64,000 nt of DNA from Lichenostomus cassidix (GCA_008360975.2 CM039193.1:10902501-10966500), one strand, 5' to 3'. Positions 20,477-50,100 are shown, counted from the stretch's first letter. Translations and numbers: made by a program. The notes: generated from the letters alone by a model not told the origin.

Positions 20477-22009
20477 CACTGGCATTAGCTTTCTGGGAAG
20501 AAGGTTACCAGAGAGCCTGCTGCATTTCCCAGGAGGCTCTCTCTTTCTCTTGCTTTCTCCATTTCACTTCTCTACTCTTCCTCTGTCTCTTTCCCTTCTC
20601 TTGTGGTGCATAACCTTCCTTGAAACATCCCATCTCACTTGTGCTTCTCCTCTTGCTTTCTTTGGGATTGTATCTGCTGTACAGACGGTTTATTCCTCCC
20701 CTCTGGTTGTGCTTTCTCTTGCCTTTTTTAGCATATTTCTGCCTTTCTCTTTGGGGTTTTTTTTTCCCTTCATTCTCTATATTTTCCTCCTTCCTCACAC
20801 TTTGGTCTCCTGTTTCGGGGAGTTTTATTTTCCATTCTCTCTTTCCTGGTACCCCTCAGGTTTGCCATCCTGGGCTCCTTGTTTATCAGCCCTTTCCCTC
20901 AGTCCTTTCTGTCCTCTCCTTGGTGTCTCAACAGGCAATAGAAATAACCTGAAATCCCACAAACAGGCCAGAGCTGCTGTCCAGAGTGATGGGTAAATAG
21001 GGTGGTGCTGGGCTGTGAGGGCTGTGTTGGGAACTTTGTACACTCTAAGCAGCCACATATGATGTGTTCTTCATATCACCCCCACAAATGCAGATTTTAT
21101 CTGTGTGAGGTCTTTGGAAATGACATCTACCTTGCCAGCTACCCCTCTCACTGGCAGAGGAAAGGTGATGTCTCCTGATCAGCCTGGCCTTCCAGTTTGG
21201 AAAAGGTGATGCTGAGCCCTGCCCACGCTTGGTGAAAGGAAAGTGGGTTTGTTTTGTTAGGCAATCTGCACCTTGTCCCATGATGCAGTCAAGCCTTGTC
21301 ACCCAAGAAATGGTGGAATTGATCAGCTCAGATGGGAAACTTGCCTCAGAGGCAGAGATGGTGCAGTGAATGATTTATCTGAGGGTGGTCTGGATGTGGA
21401 TGATAATCCCATACAGGAGAGAGACTCCTGTGCTGAGAGGTGCTGTGGGTAAGCTGTGACCCAACCTCACACCTCCACACTTCATGCTTTTGCTTGTCGT
21501 GGGATGAGCCTGAAGAAACCCCACTCCTGACCATTCAAGCCCACTCTCAGTGGTTCAGGAATATTCCATACTTTCTTTTTCAGGCTGTGTGTTTTCCCAG
21601 ACTTTTCCAGAGTGCGTAGCATTACCTCTCTCCACCAGAGCTGTATCTCACCCCAGAGATATCTGCCTCTTGATGCCAGATGGAGTGGAGTGATTGAAGC
21701 ACTACTAGGCTGGGCCACTGTAAAATACTCTTTATCAAAAAAGGGGCTGTAATTCTTTTGACCCCCTCCCCTTTTTTATTTTTTTCCTGTAGGAGTATTT
21801 CAGCTATTTAATTAATTTTTTTTTTAATATCTCTCTTACCAGACTTTTTATTCTAGTCCCACTGCCTGTGATCCCTGCGGGGTGTGAGGAGGAGGGCTGA
21901 GTGACAGGCTAATAACCTGCTCTGGCTCTCGCTCCAAGCCCAGTGGCAGGTGTCCCAGAGCCCCTATTGAATGCCACCATCCAAAAAAAAATTTATCAAC
22001 AATCTTCCT
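20477..22009. other. Intergenic DNA, first part pyrimidine-rich
   Basis: From 20477 to about 20970 the plus strand stays strongly biased to C and T. After that the sequence is ordinary unique DNA with no coding evidence. Confidence 0.5.
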
Positions 22010-22990
22010 TCAACAATGATTTATTATTGCCATAATTTGCCTTGGTACAATGAGCTGCAGAGTGTATTTCTGCACCCGACTGACAGGTATTTGATGGCTC
22101 CAGGTTCCTATTTTATTTAGTCTTGAGCCTAATATGATTTGGTTACCCTCGCCCCCTCCTTCCTGTCCCTCTCCTCCCTCCCCACCCAACCCTTTTTTCA
22201 TTTTGTTTTGTTTTCTATGAGTGTGTTTCGCATAACCCTGGGCCGGCTGACAGCGCTTGTAAAAACCAGAAGTCGATCTTGCAGTGGCTTTTCACCATTA
22301 ATCAAGCTGCCTGGAATTGGAAAGTAACACTGACAGGCTTTTATCTTGGAGAGAAGGAGGATGGCAGATGTATTTTATGGTGGATGAGCCTTCATGGCTT
22401 CTATTAGACTGGGACTTCAGTGGTACAAGGTGGTGGTTTGGGGAGGAGGGGAGCGAGGGGGAGGAGAAGCCGGGGAGCAGCCTATAGATAAATAGATCCG
22501 TCAGTCAGGCGATGTGGAGGTCTCCAGGCGGCCAGCCATTGTAGGTGACAGAAAAGGCAATCAAAGACAAAACAAATCAAAAGGTACATCTTATCAGCAG
22601 CAGGCCAGCTGGACTTCCACCGCACTCGGAGGCCCCGCCGAGGGCAGGAGAAATTAATCGTGCTGTCGAGGCCAGAGAAATTGTCGCCGCTGAAGGTCCA
22701 AGTTCAGGCGAGCGGAGGTGGCCAACATTAAAGGAGAGGGAGAGCAGGGGGAGGCAGGAGAGGAGCAGGGAAGCGAGAGCTGCTGTCCCACCACCTCTCT
22801 CCCTCCCTCCCTCTCCCCCCAGGCTCCTGACAAGTGCATTCATCGTGCGATGATAGCTCGGCACCTATGATTGGTACCTTTAATAATATAGCCCTCGCTC
22901 AGCTGTCACCCTGAAAGAACAATTTTTCCTCCCGCTTTCCTCGATGCAAAGATACATCTGTAATGAGAAGGGTGACAGAAAGTGGGAGAG
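22010..22990. promoter_or_regulatory. Candidate conserved non-coding regulatory block A
   Basis: The block has a texture unlike its flanks: preserved CpGs, many homeobox-type TAAT/ATTA words, a TCF/SOX-like AATCAAAGACAAAACAAATC near 22559, a GATA word CTTATCAGCAGCAG near 22592, and purine- and pyrimidine-rich runs (22150-22200, 22440-22480, 22735-22765). No coding frame is supported. The inference of enhancer-like function rests on composition and motif density only. Confidence 0.4.
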
Positions 22991-25900
22991 CGGGGAGCCA
23001 AGGAAAGTTTGGAGGAACATTAATCAAAAAGTGAAGTTGGAGGTGATGCTGGCTGCTTGAGGTGCCTGTGCCTCCAGCGGGGAGCCAGCGGTGGGTTTGA
23101 AGCTGCTGTCGTGTTTCTTGGCCTTCAGTGCTTCAGGACTCCCTCTGTGAAGGGAGAGGGAGCTTGGGCTCACCCTTGGACAGGAGCAACTTGGAAAGCC
23201 ACCATCCGCCTGCACGGCAGAGCTGGCCAAGGTGGGAGGGACTGGTGAGCAGCCCCATGAGCTGGGAGTCTTTGACAAACCTGCATGACTCCACTGTGTG
23301 TGGATTTATGCTCGGCAGGGATGTCTCTCTGCCTCTGCAGCCTGGAGGAAGAAATGTGTGGCTACAAGCCCTGTGAGTTTCCCTGCAGCTACTCCTGTCC
23401 TGCTCTGGTCCATCCTTTGGATCCAGCCAGACTCTATCCACAGTGCCATCATTAGCAGCCCTGTGCAGAAACTGCCTTATTTCCCCAAAAGGAGGAGTTG
23501 TGCCTTCCAGAAGTTCTGCCTTTGTCTCCATGCTGTAGCATGGCTGCCCCTGGCCCTTGGGGCTCCTTGTGCATTAACCCAAAGCCTCCCTAAAGCCCTG
23601 CCTATGGACCAGGCTGCAGGCTGTGCTGCCTGGAGCCACTGCCCACGTGTGCTGTGCCCAGGGCCATGGCAGGAGGTGCCCAAGGAGCCACTGCAGGTGT
23701 CCAGCACTGCACACCCATCAGCCCCTCCAAGCAATCGAGTGTGGAGGAGGCAGCTGGAGAAGTCTGGGGGATTATATCCCACCCTAGATGTGAAAGAGAC
23801 GCTGGCAGCCCTGTACTGGGGGGCTGGGGAGAGCAGCAGGCAACCACATCTGTGAGAAGCACTGAGGGGGCTCCTTGTGTTGTATTTAAGGAACATATCT
23901 ATTTTAATTTAAGGGATAAGCAGCAATGTCCTCAAATGCAGTTATCCCCTGTGGTTTTTAGCAGAGGTTGCCCAGCTCTGCTCTGCAGTTGTCAGTCCCT
24001 CCCTGGGATGAAGCCCCTGGGCTTGAATTCTTTAGCATTAGCATTTGGCAGTCAGTTCTCTCATTCTGTGCCTCCTTGTCCCTACAACTGATTTGCTAAT
24101 CTGAATCTGGTTTTGTTTTTATCCTAATAAAAGTGGGGATTATATGAAGATCTGGATCAAACAGGTTGTCTGTAAAATCGGGGGTACTTGTCTCTGTGGT
24201 CCACAGTCTCAAATCCCATGGGATCAGAAGGAAAGCAGGGAGGGTTAGGCAGCATCTCCTAAAGTAGCAGTTTGTTCTATCTGGTTTCCAAAAATTCAGT
24301 GGTGATTGCTCCCTGCCTTCTCTATGGAAGCAGAGAACTTCTGCAGACAGTGGTCGGTGGGTGTGTGAACCATATGGCTGGGGTAAATGTTGGTAATAAT
24401 GGGTGGTGAAAACAGCTGTTGAGGGATGTTTCCCTCATGGATGCAGAAGGGTTGAATCCAGAATGGACAAGCATGCAGAGCTCTGTTCTCCATGCAGATT
24501 TTGCCAAGATCTCAGGAGAGGAAATGGCTCCTGGACATTTGGTTTGGTGTGTCCATGCAAGAGCTCCAGAGGATGCTTAAAAGTATGAACTCTTCGTATA
24601 TATTCTGCTGAGGTGATTCAGATATGTTTTGCTGGTGCTAAAATGAGTAAATGATGCTTTTGCCTACAACATTGTCTGCAATCCATGGCCTGGAGCTGTA
24701 GGAGCAGGGACCTCTAACTCAAGTGCCCAAGACGATTTTGAAAACTGTACAGCAGATGTCCCATTCAGAACAGATACAAGGTTAATAGACAGTTTTAAAA
24801 AACTTTTCTCCTCTGCTTCATCTTTGTTGCAATGCTCTGGGGCTCAGTTCAGGTACCTGAACACACCTGGGGGTGAGATGTGTGACACAGGACCCCCCAG
24901 CACCTTCAGGGGTTGGCAGCTCTGACACATGGGGCAGCTTCTGCAGGGACACACAGGGCTTGCTTGGGGGCTCTGTGATTGAGTGTTGGGGTTTTGTGTA
25001 CAGTTGCTGCTGTCCTTGGACAAGGTCTCCACTTGCACAAGTGAATCCAGAGCGTTTGTGGTCTCTGTGGTCTGTCAGTGCTGGTCTCACTGCTCTGTAC
25101 TGCACCAGTGGCTTCAGATGAGCTCTCTGGAAGTCACAGATTTGTCTGAAAGCAAAATCTGTCTTGCTGCTTGCACCAGTGCTTGATCCCTGCAGGTTAC
25201 CACCATTGCTTTTGAGGGGGAATGATACCCCAGGGCAGAAAACAGCAAGCCAGGCATCAAGGGGATGAATCACTGACCCAGAACACAACTATTACTGTCA
25301 CAGGAGTGCTGAGCACCCTGAAAGGCAGAGCTTGTTGTGGCCAGGGGAGTTCAGTGGATTCCACCCTCCCACAGGAGACAGGATCTGCACAGGGCTGGGG
25401 GATCAGAGACCATGCTGAGCAGGCAGCAAAACCTCAAGTTGTGCCTTTTTCCCACTTTTCACTGCAAACTCAGGAATGTGAGCTTTCTTTGGGAAGGGAA
25501 TAAAGCATCAGCTGCAGATGTGAGTGTGCTCTTTGCTTCCTGGCTGTCCCTGCACCCCTTCCCATGCCTGGTTTCCAATCTGAAACGTGCTTAAATCTCT
25601 TCTCTTTCCCCTTGTTTGCCTGGTTCTACACCAGAAAACCATCACAAGCTCCCCTGGCTGCTGGCAGTTGTGGGGCTGTCAGCCAGGGGAGCTGGGCAGT
25701 GGCAGAGCTGGTGTCAGGTTTGGAGATCAGGGCAGGGAGCCCAGCAGTGCCAGGCAGGCTGCACAGCTACAAGGTCAGGTCAGTGTTATGTCCTCTCCTG
25801 TTTGGAAATCCTTAATTGGCACCCAGCATAAAAACCCAAGTGAAGGTTGTTCACAATGCTCTCTAATAAAAATTAATTAGTTCTTAATTTTTATTGTTTA

Positions 25901-26929
25901 AAGGGAAGAAAAGGTCTTCTCTTTCCCTGGCCTGCTCACTTTATCACTAAAGTTCCCCCTAAAATAGATTTTGTGGCTGTAACTCCCAGGATATCGGTGC
26001 TGCTGCTTTGCTGGTGTCAATGACTCACTTGGATGTGCACAATTAAATATGTACATTGATGCACAGGCTCCAAAGCTATTAATTGGCAGAAGAGATACAA
26101 ATTATGAACTGAGAGCCCAAAGTGAATGTTTATACCCAGCTCCCAGAGCTGGTGCAGAGCATGGCACTTGTTTGTTCCTTTTAAAGATACCAAAATTTTA
26201 GGCAGGGAAAGCTTCTCTCTGCTTCAGGGCATTCTGGGGCTGGATGAGAACAGTGGAGTTTATTTTAAACTTCTGCTGGTAATGACTCTTGATTACTAGG
26301 GTATCTTCTGTCAAAAGAAATAAAAAGCATCATCATCTTCCCCTCTCAGAAGTGTTTCTCCTCCTGAGGAACACTGAGGTATCTCACACCCTAGCTGTGT
26401 GCTCAGGCAGCAGTATGGGGAAGGGTTTCCCAAACGAGTGTTTGCTGGCCTTGCAGGCTGTAAAGCAGGTCCCTGGTGTCACACCAGCACAGCCTCTGGC
26501 CATCCTGCAGCCCAAGGCAAGGTTGTACCTGTGCCTCATACCTGCTGACCCACAGCAAAGCCCTCACCATGCTCTGAGCTGCTGTGCTCACCCTGGTGCT
26601 GTTTGTGGGTATCCCCATTCCAAATGGCAAAAGCCAAAGCAAGAAGGGAATCAGAGTTTTTCCCACTGAGGACATCTGGACCAATTTTTGAGATAGGAAG
26701 TTTTCAGGGTGTGTATAGTCTTGAGTTTTCTTGACAGCACTGGTTTCCTGGCTGGGTCAGCTTTTAGAGTTTTTCTCATAAAGGTTAACTGCTTTTTTAA
26801 TGCTTTTGGCCACATGAGAACCAAAGACATGGCAATTTCTGACCTTGGCATGTATAAAGAGGAGGAATCAACTTTCAGGTACTACCAGACCATGGCATCT
26901 GCATAGGAGGCACGTACACTGGATTTATG
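22991..26929. other. Intergenic DNA without recognised genes
   Basis: This is unique, moderately GC-rich sequence. Several open frames of up to about 185 codons occur in the GC-richer parts on both strands. They overlap one another and show no domain or splice logic, so I treat them as chance. Confidence 0.5.
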
Positions 26930-27600
26930 TGTATCCACTGTCTCAGAGCAGGATCCAAGTGTGGCACTGCTCCACATCGAGACGAAATCACAGCTTATAA
27001 TATTCAGCTGGTTACTAAAACCCCCACCCACTCCAGGTTTAATATTAGAACTATTTTTCACGTTGAAACCGAAATAGTACAAAATATGGGCTTGCTGTAA
27101 TTGTTGTTAGATTATGTGTCACCCTGATAAGATGTAACAAATATTTTCCTATACAGCAGGACCCGTTTCCCTGCGAGTAATGGATGGAGAAACTTCTCAT
27201 AGTGTGTAGGCAATCGGTCGTAAAAACTTCGCTGGGAAGATTAATGCATTAAGTGCAACCTTTGCGGAAAATAGGAAGAAAAGAATTAAAATAATCGTTT
27301 GTTCCTTCACGTTTAATATTAATAACCAAACTGATTTGGAGGGAATGTTCCTTACTGCCTATGCCTTCCTCCTTCAAGGGGCAGCTTTGTGTCAGAAGTT
27401 TTTTCTGAGGATCTTTCAGCAGCAACTATTGAATATGGTGTAGTGATTCTTTCAACAGAACTATTTTTATCAGTAATATGAGACTTTTTTCATGGGCAAA
27501 GCTTTGACACCAGTAACTCCGCTGGACGTCACTTAATAGGCCAGATAAACATTGGCTCACCACTTAGCGAGGAAGGATTTCCCCTTTGTATCAGAGCTCT
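26930..27600. promoter_or_regulatory. Candidate conserved non-coding regulatory block B
   Basis: This AT-rich sequence keeps isolated CpGs (GGCAATCGGTCGTAAAAACT, TTCGCTGGGAAGATTAATGC) and dense transcription-factor words: GATA (CTGATAAGATG near 27124, CAGATAAAC near 27542), ATTAATGCATTA and TAATATTAATAA homeobox-like words, and TGACG-type GGACGTCACTT near 27524. Short frames are not coding. Regulatory function is inferred, not shown. Confidence 0.4.
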
Positions 27601-30369
27601 GTGTCTTTGTAGGCACCTAATGGCCATCAGAGAGGTGGCACTATGGGGACAGAGCCCTACAGAGCAGGGCAGGAGCTCGTTTGCTGCTCAGACAGGAAGG
27701 TGCAGAATGGAAAAGTGGGGGCTTCTAGGAGCAAACCCTGTAGCTAACAGCAGGACACCAGGCACTGAGTTCTGCTGCTGCCCATCAAAAGGGTTTTTGC
27801 TCCTTTCTGGGGATTCTTTGGGACCTCTGCTCTGCCACAGACTTGGCAGAGGTAAGGATGGTCTTACATGATGATGTAATGATTTATTTTTTTTTCAAAT
27901 TGCTCAAGGTTTGGGAAAACCGATTTAGATTGATTGCTGCTGCTTTCCCCCCGTGTGTATTTTGAGATCTTGTTTTCTTCCTGAAGAACACTTGTGTACC
28001 TGCAGTCAGTCTCCAGTGACAGGCACCATCAGTCATGAAGTGTGCTGTGCAACCAGGGTCGGATGGAGCTGCTTATTTGTGGTGTGTGGCACAGAGTTCA
28101 CTCCTTCCCAGGTCTTTGCTTGTATCTGAGGTCTGGCAGGCTACCCAGCTCAAGTTTTACAGAGAATCACTTGTTTTGCTAGTTGTGAGAACAGATATTT
28201 CTCCCCAGTTTTATAGAGCTTGAATTTTTTATAAAGAACATTTTGTAAGCAAAGGAACAATTGGCTTGCTAAAGGAGAAACAAGAGTTTCTGCCCCTTCC
28301 TGCTGATGCTAAGTGGGAACAGTGGTCTTAAGATTTCAGTATTCCAGGAGGCACCACCCTTCACTGCCCCAGTAGGTCTTTTGCTGCCGAGTGAGCAGAG
28401 ACAAATTTATCACTAAAAAGCCAATGCCATCAAGTGTTGATTGGGCCTTTGAACTGCTCTGGCATGCAGAAGTATTTAGGGCTTATTCAAACTTCTTTCT
28501 AAATTGATCAGTTAGATGTTTCAGAAAACTCAAAGAAAAATGGTACTTATATTCTTAAATAACTACATTCATCATTGCCAAGAAGGACTTTCAAACTGCA
28601 ACAGAGAAAAAAGCTTCAATTTTGATCATGCAGCAGCTTAATTCACTGTGTCTCTTTCTATGCTGCCATAGCACTAAAACAGAACGTGCCATCCAGCCAC
28701 AGTAAAGAGATTTTAGAAGCACAGTGAAAATTAGTCTGATGGTGTAATTGCAATCTTTATTTATTTGGAGTCACTAAGAGAGCAGATTTTAGGTTTGAAA
28801 GCAGGAATGCTCCTCAATCAAAAATATTCACAGATAAACCAAAAATCATTCATTAAATCTATCTGTCACTATTGTTTAGTTGCAGATGTAGAGAAAGGAG
28901 TAGATAGATTATTTAAAGTACAGAAGCTAATTAGGGCTGGCTGACAAGAGTACTGAATTTTACTTTGAAGAATGGGACAGGTTTTTACATGACTGAGATG
29001 GTAGAATGTGATCAAAACATTATTAAAGCCAAACCACTCAGCTTCCTTCCAGCTCTATTTTTTTCTCTCCAGCAGTCTCTGCTGTCCAGTCCACAGTTTC
29101 TGGAGCTCAAAAATCATTAGCAATTTCCACTAACAGCACTTCAGCAGAAGGAAGAGACAAGCCTCTAGAGCATAAAGGGGTGAAGACAGAGATTTTTAGC
29201 AGCTGGACTCTTTCCCCAAAGAGATGATGACTGAGCCTCTGCATGTTTTAGAAGGCAGAATTCCCTGATGTAACAAGGAAGCTTTGTTACATTTGATATG
29301 GAGCAATTAAGCCATGTAACTATATTTTATACAAACATGCGTGCTATGGCTTTGTGATAATTTTCGCTTTTTTAACTACCACAAAGGCTTAGAAGAAAAC
29401 CTCTTAGGGAGGCAAAATGCATAAGAGGTGGATTTCACCTTTAAAACAAACAAAAAAACCCACCTCTGAAAATGCCTGTGTCTGCCTAATGCAAAATTAC
29501 TGAGATTCTCCCCACATGAGGAACCACTGACTTCCTGTGAAGGATTCATGAAAGGCTGGGTATCTGTTTGGTATTTGTGAGACAGTGTCTCATTGAGGAA
29601 CACAGATTAAAATTGTAGATGAGCATCCTCTTCACTTTGCAGGTGCTAAAAAGGACATTTCGAACCAGGCTCCTGTGCTAAGTTATTATTTCTTCCCTTC
29701 CCCCCCACCCCAATAAATGTTTATTTAAGTAGTGTATACACAGTTTTAAATCCCTAAAGGTTCTAATAAGGAATGTGAGGTTAGTCACTTGATAAGGCTT
29801 CTACATTTTTCCCAATACATCCATTTATGTGATTACAGAGATTTGTATTTCAGTGTTACAAGGATCTGAATCTTTAATCATTTATCTTCAGAGTGCTGTG
29901 AAGCAATCAGATTTCCATGCTTTGCAAAACAGGGAAGCACACTATGAACATGAGACTAAGCTGAAGTGCAGAGTGGGATTTCAGTTTTAGTTTGAAAATT
30001 TTTCCTGATCCTGAGTGATCAAGAAAGTGGGGATAGTGAAAAAAATAGTTAATCATGATGGAAAGCAAGTTTTACTTAAACTGGTTTAGGAAAACACAAG
30101 AAAAGCTTAATTTACTCTGGGGGACAGGCTTTAAATAGGCCAATTTAACTGCTATTATGTATTTCTGCATTCTCCAAGGAAGTCTTCATAAAATAAAACC
30201 CAAACCCTACAAAGAAGTAAACACTTTTAAAAGGTCCCATTCTATTTTTCCCTTTGTTGCAATCTGTTTTTGTGTTGCAGATCCATTTTACTCATACTTG
30301 GCTTTGACTTAATTCCAACTTATTTTGACTGTTTCTTAGGCAGGTCAACACTCAAAGTGAACACACACA
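27601..30369. other. Intergenic DNA, including possible regulatory block C
   Basis: No gene is seen. The part at about 28480-28960 is AT-rich with many ATTA, TGATT and GATA-like words (GTGTAATTGCAATC, ACAGATAAACC, GAAGCTAATTAGGG) and may be another conserved element. The rest looks unremarkable. Confidence 0.4.
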
Positions 30370-30807
30370 CACTTCCACTATTCTTGACATTTTTTATTAT
30401 AAAGCACTTCAGACAAACCTCAATTCAAAATCAAAAAGTTCTCATCTGTAAAAGGAAACTATTTTAAAACAGGATTCATAAAGAAAATAGACTGTTTTTA
30501 AGCATCAACTTCAGTTAGAGTTCTTCTGTAATGAAATGTAAAGACAAAACCGATGGGTCAAGAGCTATTTGGTTCATATATACTGATAAAAGGGAGACTA
30601 AGATGTTACACACACACCTTGGGGCATCTTATTGTTGATAATGAAACAGGAACACTCAATAGTTAATTCTGGCCTGACAAAGCAGTCCAACATTTAAATA
30701 TTTTTCAGTCCCAAAAGAGACAAACCATTAACATTTCTCATTCAATAACTAAGCCAGCCCTGGCTAAGGGTTAAAGCTACTTCAAAGCATCTAACACGAT
30801 AAGCTTT
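30370..30807 (-). other. RUVBL1: RUVBL1 3' UTR
   Basis: On the minus strand, the stop codon is followed by about 430 bases without a coding frame. AATAAA lies at 30398-30393, and about 20 bases further a GTGTGTGTGTG-rich stretch gives a typical downstream element. Cleavage is therefore expected near 30370-30380. Confidence 0.75.
30393..30398 (-). terminator. RUVBL1: RUVBL1 poly(A) signal
   Basis: The minus strand reads AATAAA followed by AAATGTCAAGAATAGTGGAA and a GT repeat. Signal plus GU-rich element is the classic vertebrate arrangement. Confidence 0.8.
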
Positions 30808-46838
<16,031 letters not shown>

Positions 46839-47067
46839 TCAGCACTTTCTGCCTCCCTAGAATCCGTGTGGCGCTGGTGCCAGCGTTTCTCGCCGCTGGC
46901 GACCCTGGGGAAGCCCCGGCTGTCCCTGTCTGGGTGTGGGGCTGCTGCCCCTGTCCCTGTGCTGTCACTCGCCCTGACAGCGCGCCAGGAGCCGTGAGCC
47001 TCAGCAGAGCTTCTGCTGCCTTCAGCTCGCCAAACTCAGCTGAGGCTCTCCAAGGGTTTTCTAAAAC

Positions 47068-47160
47068 TTTGTCAGAGATTCAAGGAATTGTTAAAGCTGG
47101 AAGAGACTACTGGAGATATCTAGCCCAGCTCCCCTGCCAAGGAATACAAGGGTGATCTCT
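47068..47160 (-). mobile_element. Diverged CR1-like fragment
   Basis: CAGAGATTCAAGGAATTGTT, AAAGCTGGAAGAGACTACTG and ATCTAGCCCAGCTCCCCTGCC resemble the complement of a CR1 3' end. The edges are unclear and divergence is high. Confidence 0.6.
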
Positions 47161-50100
47161 CACCTGCTCGGTGTTGCTCACTAGTTTTTAGTGTTCAGTG
47201 AAACTGCACGATAATTCTATTCCACATCTCCAAAGCTTTCCTGTAAGCATCTGAGGCTGGGACATGTGCTGCACCTACAGCACGTATTCCTTGTGAGCTT
47301 TGAGCAATTGAAATGGGTGAAAACACTCCAGCTTCTCCACAGTTCGTTTCATGGCCTCACAGAAACGTCCAAGTTCCATGAGTCTGTGATGCTTCAGCTT
47401 CTAGGCTGTTGTAGCTCCTAACTGTGGCTCGGTGGTAATTCTGCTGCATCTTCTATGAAGTATTTAAAAGCTTGATATGGAGACCACTCACAGTGAAATG
47501 CTAGATGGGAACTGGGAATCTGCAGTTCCAGTGGGTTCTCCTTGTTTGTAGCTATTGGGATCTCTCCTACGAAAAAGACAGGGGTATATAGAGTTTTCTG
47601 TGATTATAAAACCATGGCTGTGGCTGCAGTGTTTAAAGCCAGTGGATTAATGTGGCAGAACTGAAGTCTGATGCCATCTTGGCTTTCTGATGCACTGTCA
47701 TGGGAATTGCAAAAGCAGTCCTGTGACAGCACAAACAGTTTTAGTGAGGATGGGAGTTATGGTTCAGTTTGCAGAAGCCCAGTGAACCATATGCATGCTA
47801 TTCATTCCCCCTTTGTTCTATTGCTTCCATTAGTTTTGTTAAAAATGTCATCTGGCAAAGAAAAAACGTTGCTATTTGTTGCTTTCTTTTTCTGTTAATT
47901 GTTCTGTCAGTTTGTATTTACATATTCGAGTTTAAAATTGTAATTACAATATAATTGCACACATGTGTGGTTCAACACCTTTGTAAGTGTATCCTGCTTT
48001 ACAACTGTTCAGATAAGCATTTTTGACTAACAAATATGAGCTAGTCTTTAAATAATTAGAAAAGTGTGTATGCTGTTAGACTCTGTACATCCTCTCAGGG
48101 TCATATTAGTCACAGAATACAAATGCCTAATAGGTACTGAACTGCAGACTTTTTCCTTTGTAAAAGTGCAAATATACAATTTTGATTTCTCCAGTGCATT
48201 AAACTGCCGCAAGTGCTGTGGGTAAGTCTGGTCACAGTTCAAGTTTCTGCCAGTTCTGGAAGAATAATTAGCACGTCTGGTAAGAGCTCTGAAGACAGTG
48301 ATGTTGCTATCAAGGGGTTCAGGCTAGGTATGACCCTCCTTTTCAAAAGGGTGAAATACATAATAATTTGGTAACTTAGACTGAAACCTGTCCATATGGT
48401 CCATGTTATCTTGTTTGATGTTGCACCAAGACCTGTTTTTGAGCTTATGGCATTTCAAAGTCTATTTAATAATATTTGCTTATTTATTTTTGGTGAAATC
48501 CAATATACAGGAATGTAGATGGTAGGAATAGAGTGTTGCTGTTAATCTTCACTGTAGCTTAGAGGAAGGATAAAAATAGTCTATGTCTATAAAAATCAGA
48601 TATGCTACATAAGATTCCTTAAGTTTAGAAATATGAATTAGGGATTTTTGCTGCTAAAAGTGGATACCAGAGTGTTGTTTGTCTACAGCAATATGATGTC
48701 TCAGACCCACAATTTAGAGCCTAAAACTTCTGTCTGATAGTGACCATTGCTGTTCAGTAAATAAAATCTGCTGCCACAATGAAGGTACAATTTTAGTATT
48801 GACCTGCAGAAAACATGATTAAAATTATTGGGGTTTGTGTTTGTAGTGGAGGAGGATACTTCAATATAAATAAGAACCAGTAAACAATGGTTTGCTTGAT
48901 AAATGTGGGGCTGGCTTCTCCCTCATTTGCTCACAGGTATTACTTAACTGTGCCAGGTTTGGCATTGCTCATTGTATTGATTGTTTTACTCATTCCATAT
49001 ATTCTTTGAGTGTTTTCCTGAAGTTGCAGTTAAAGAGGGCCAAAAGAGGACATTTGGGTGAGGGAAAATAAACAATAATCCTTCAGACCACACAGGATTA
49101 ATTGTTTATTCCCCAGAAAGAGCAGAGTACAAATGGAACTACTGGAAAGTTTAGAACTGAGCTTCAATAATGTAAATCATCTTTTATAGCTGGTGTCTTG
49201 TGTTGTGGCGCATCAGTATCAGGAAATATCAAAACTCAACTTTTACAAGGTTTTTGTGATTTTTTTAATAGTTCACATATTAAAGGGAGAGGATAAAATA
49301 ATTTAATTCCAAAGCATAAGTCTTCTTTCTCCTTTGTCCAGGCCATCAGATGGAACCTAAGTAGGTTGTGTGACCATTCTGCCCAGCTCATTCTATGAAT
49401 GCTTTGAGTATAATTTAATATTTCACTAGCCAGCTAACCAGAAAAAATAATACCTGTCACTAACAGTCTGCACTGTTATTCCCCAGGTTTAATCAACTCA
49501 TTTTACCAACGTTTCTTTTGCCCCCTGGTTTGAGGTCTCCTATTTGGCACAGACGTCATGTGATACCCGACGTGGGAGCTGGAGACTTGAGAGCTGTTTT
49601 CCTAGACTAAATGTTTGAGGTTACAGGACGTGGCCTAGTTTCACATAAGCTTTCAAATTTCAGTGGGACATGCTGAATCCTGAAACTGTCAAATAGTGTA
49701 TTATTTTTGGAGTGAGAGAGAGTACGTGTGTGTGAGTGTGTGAATGACCTTTACATTTTTACCCTATCCCAGAAGTCTGACTTCCTGCCCTTTCTCCCAC
49801 GAGTCCATAAACTTTAGCAATTAAAGTGAACACATTTTAAGGAAGAAATTCCATATAGGAAAGGACAACTGGGAAGGAGAATGGTGTATTTAGGGGAAAA
49901 CAGCTAAATGGTACAAATTTTGTTGAGGGATATAGAAGAATCTGGGGAAGTTGGGATTCTTTCATTTTGCCAGGTTCCCCTCTCCCTTTTAGTAATACCA
50001 AGACCTTCATGTGGGGTAGGCGGTGGTGGTGGTAGTGGTGCTGAATTGTTGTGCTTCCTGCAAAGGAAGCTGATTTTTTTTGACTCTTCAAAGCAATAGG

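Noticed and set aside
20367..20996. 209-codon Leu/Ser/Phe-rich frame resembling a membrane protein
   Set aside because: It is a translation of the CT-rich tract, and its hydrophobicity is an artefact of pyrimidine codons.
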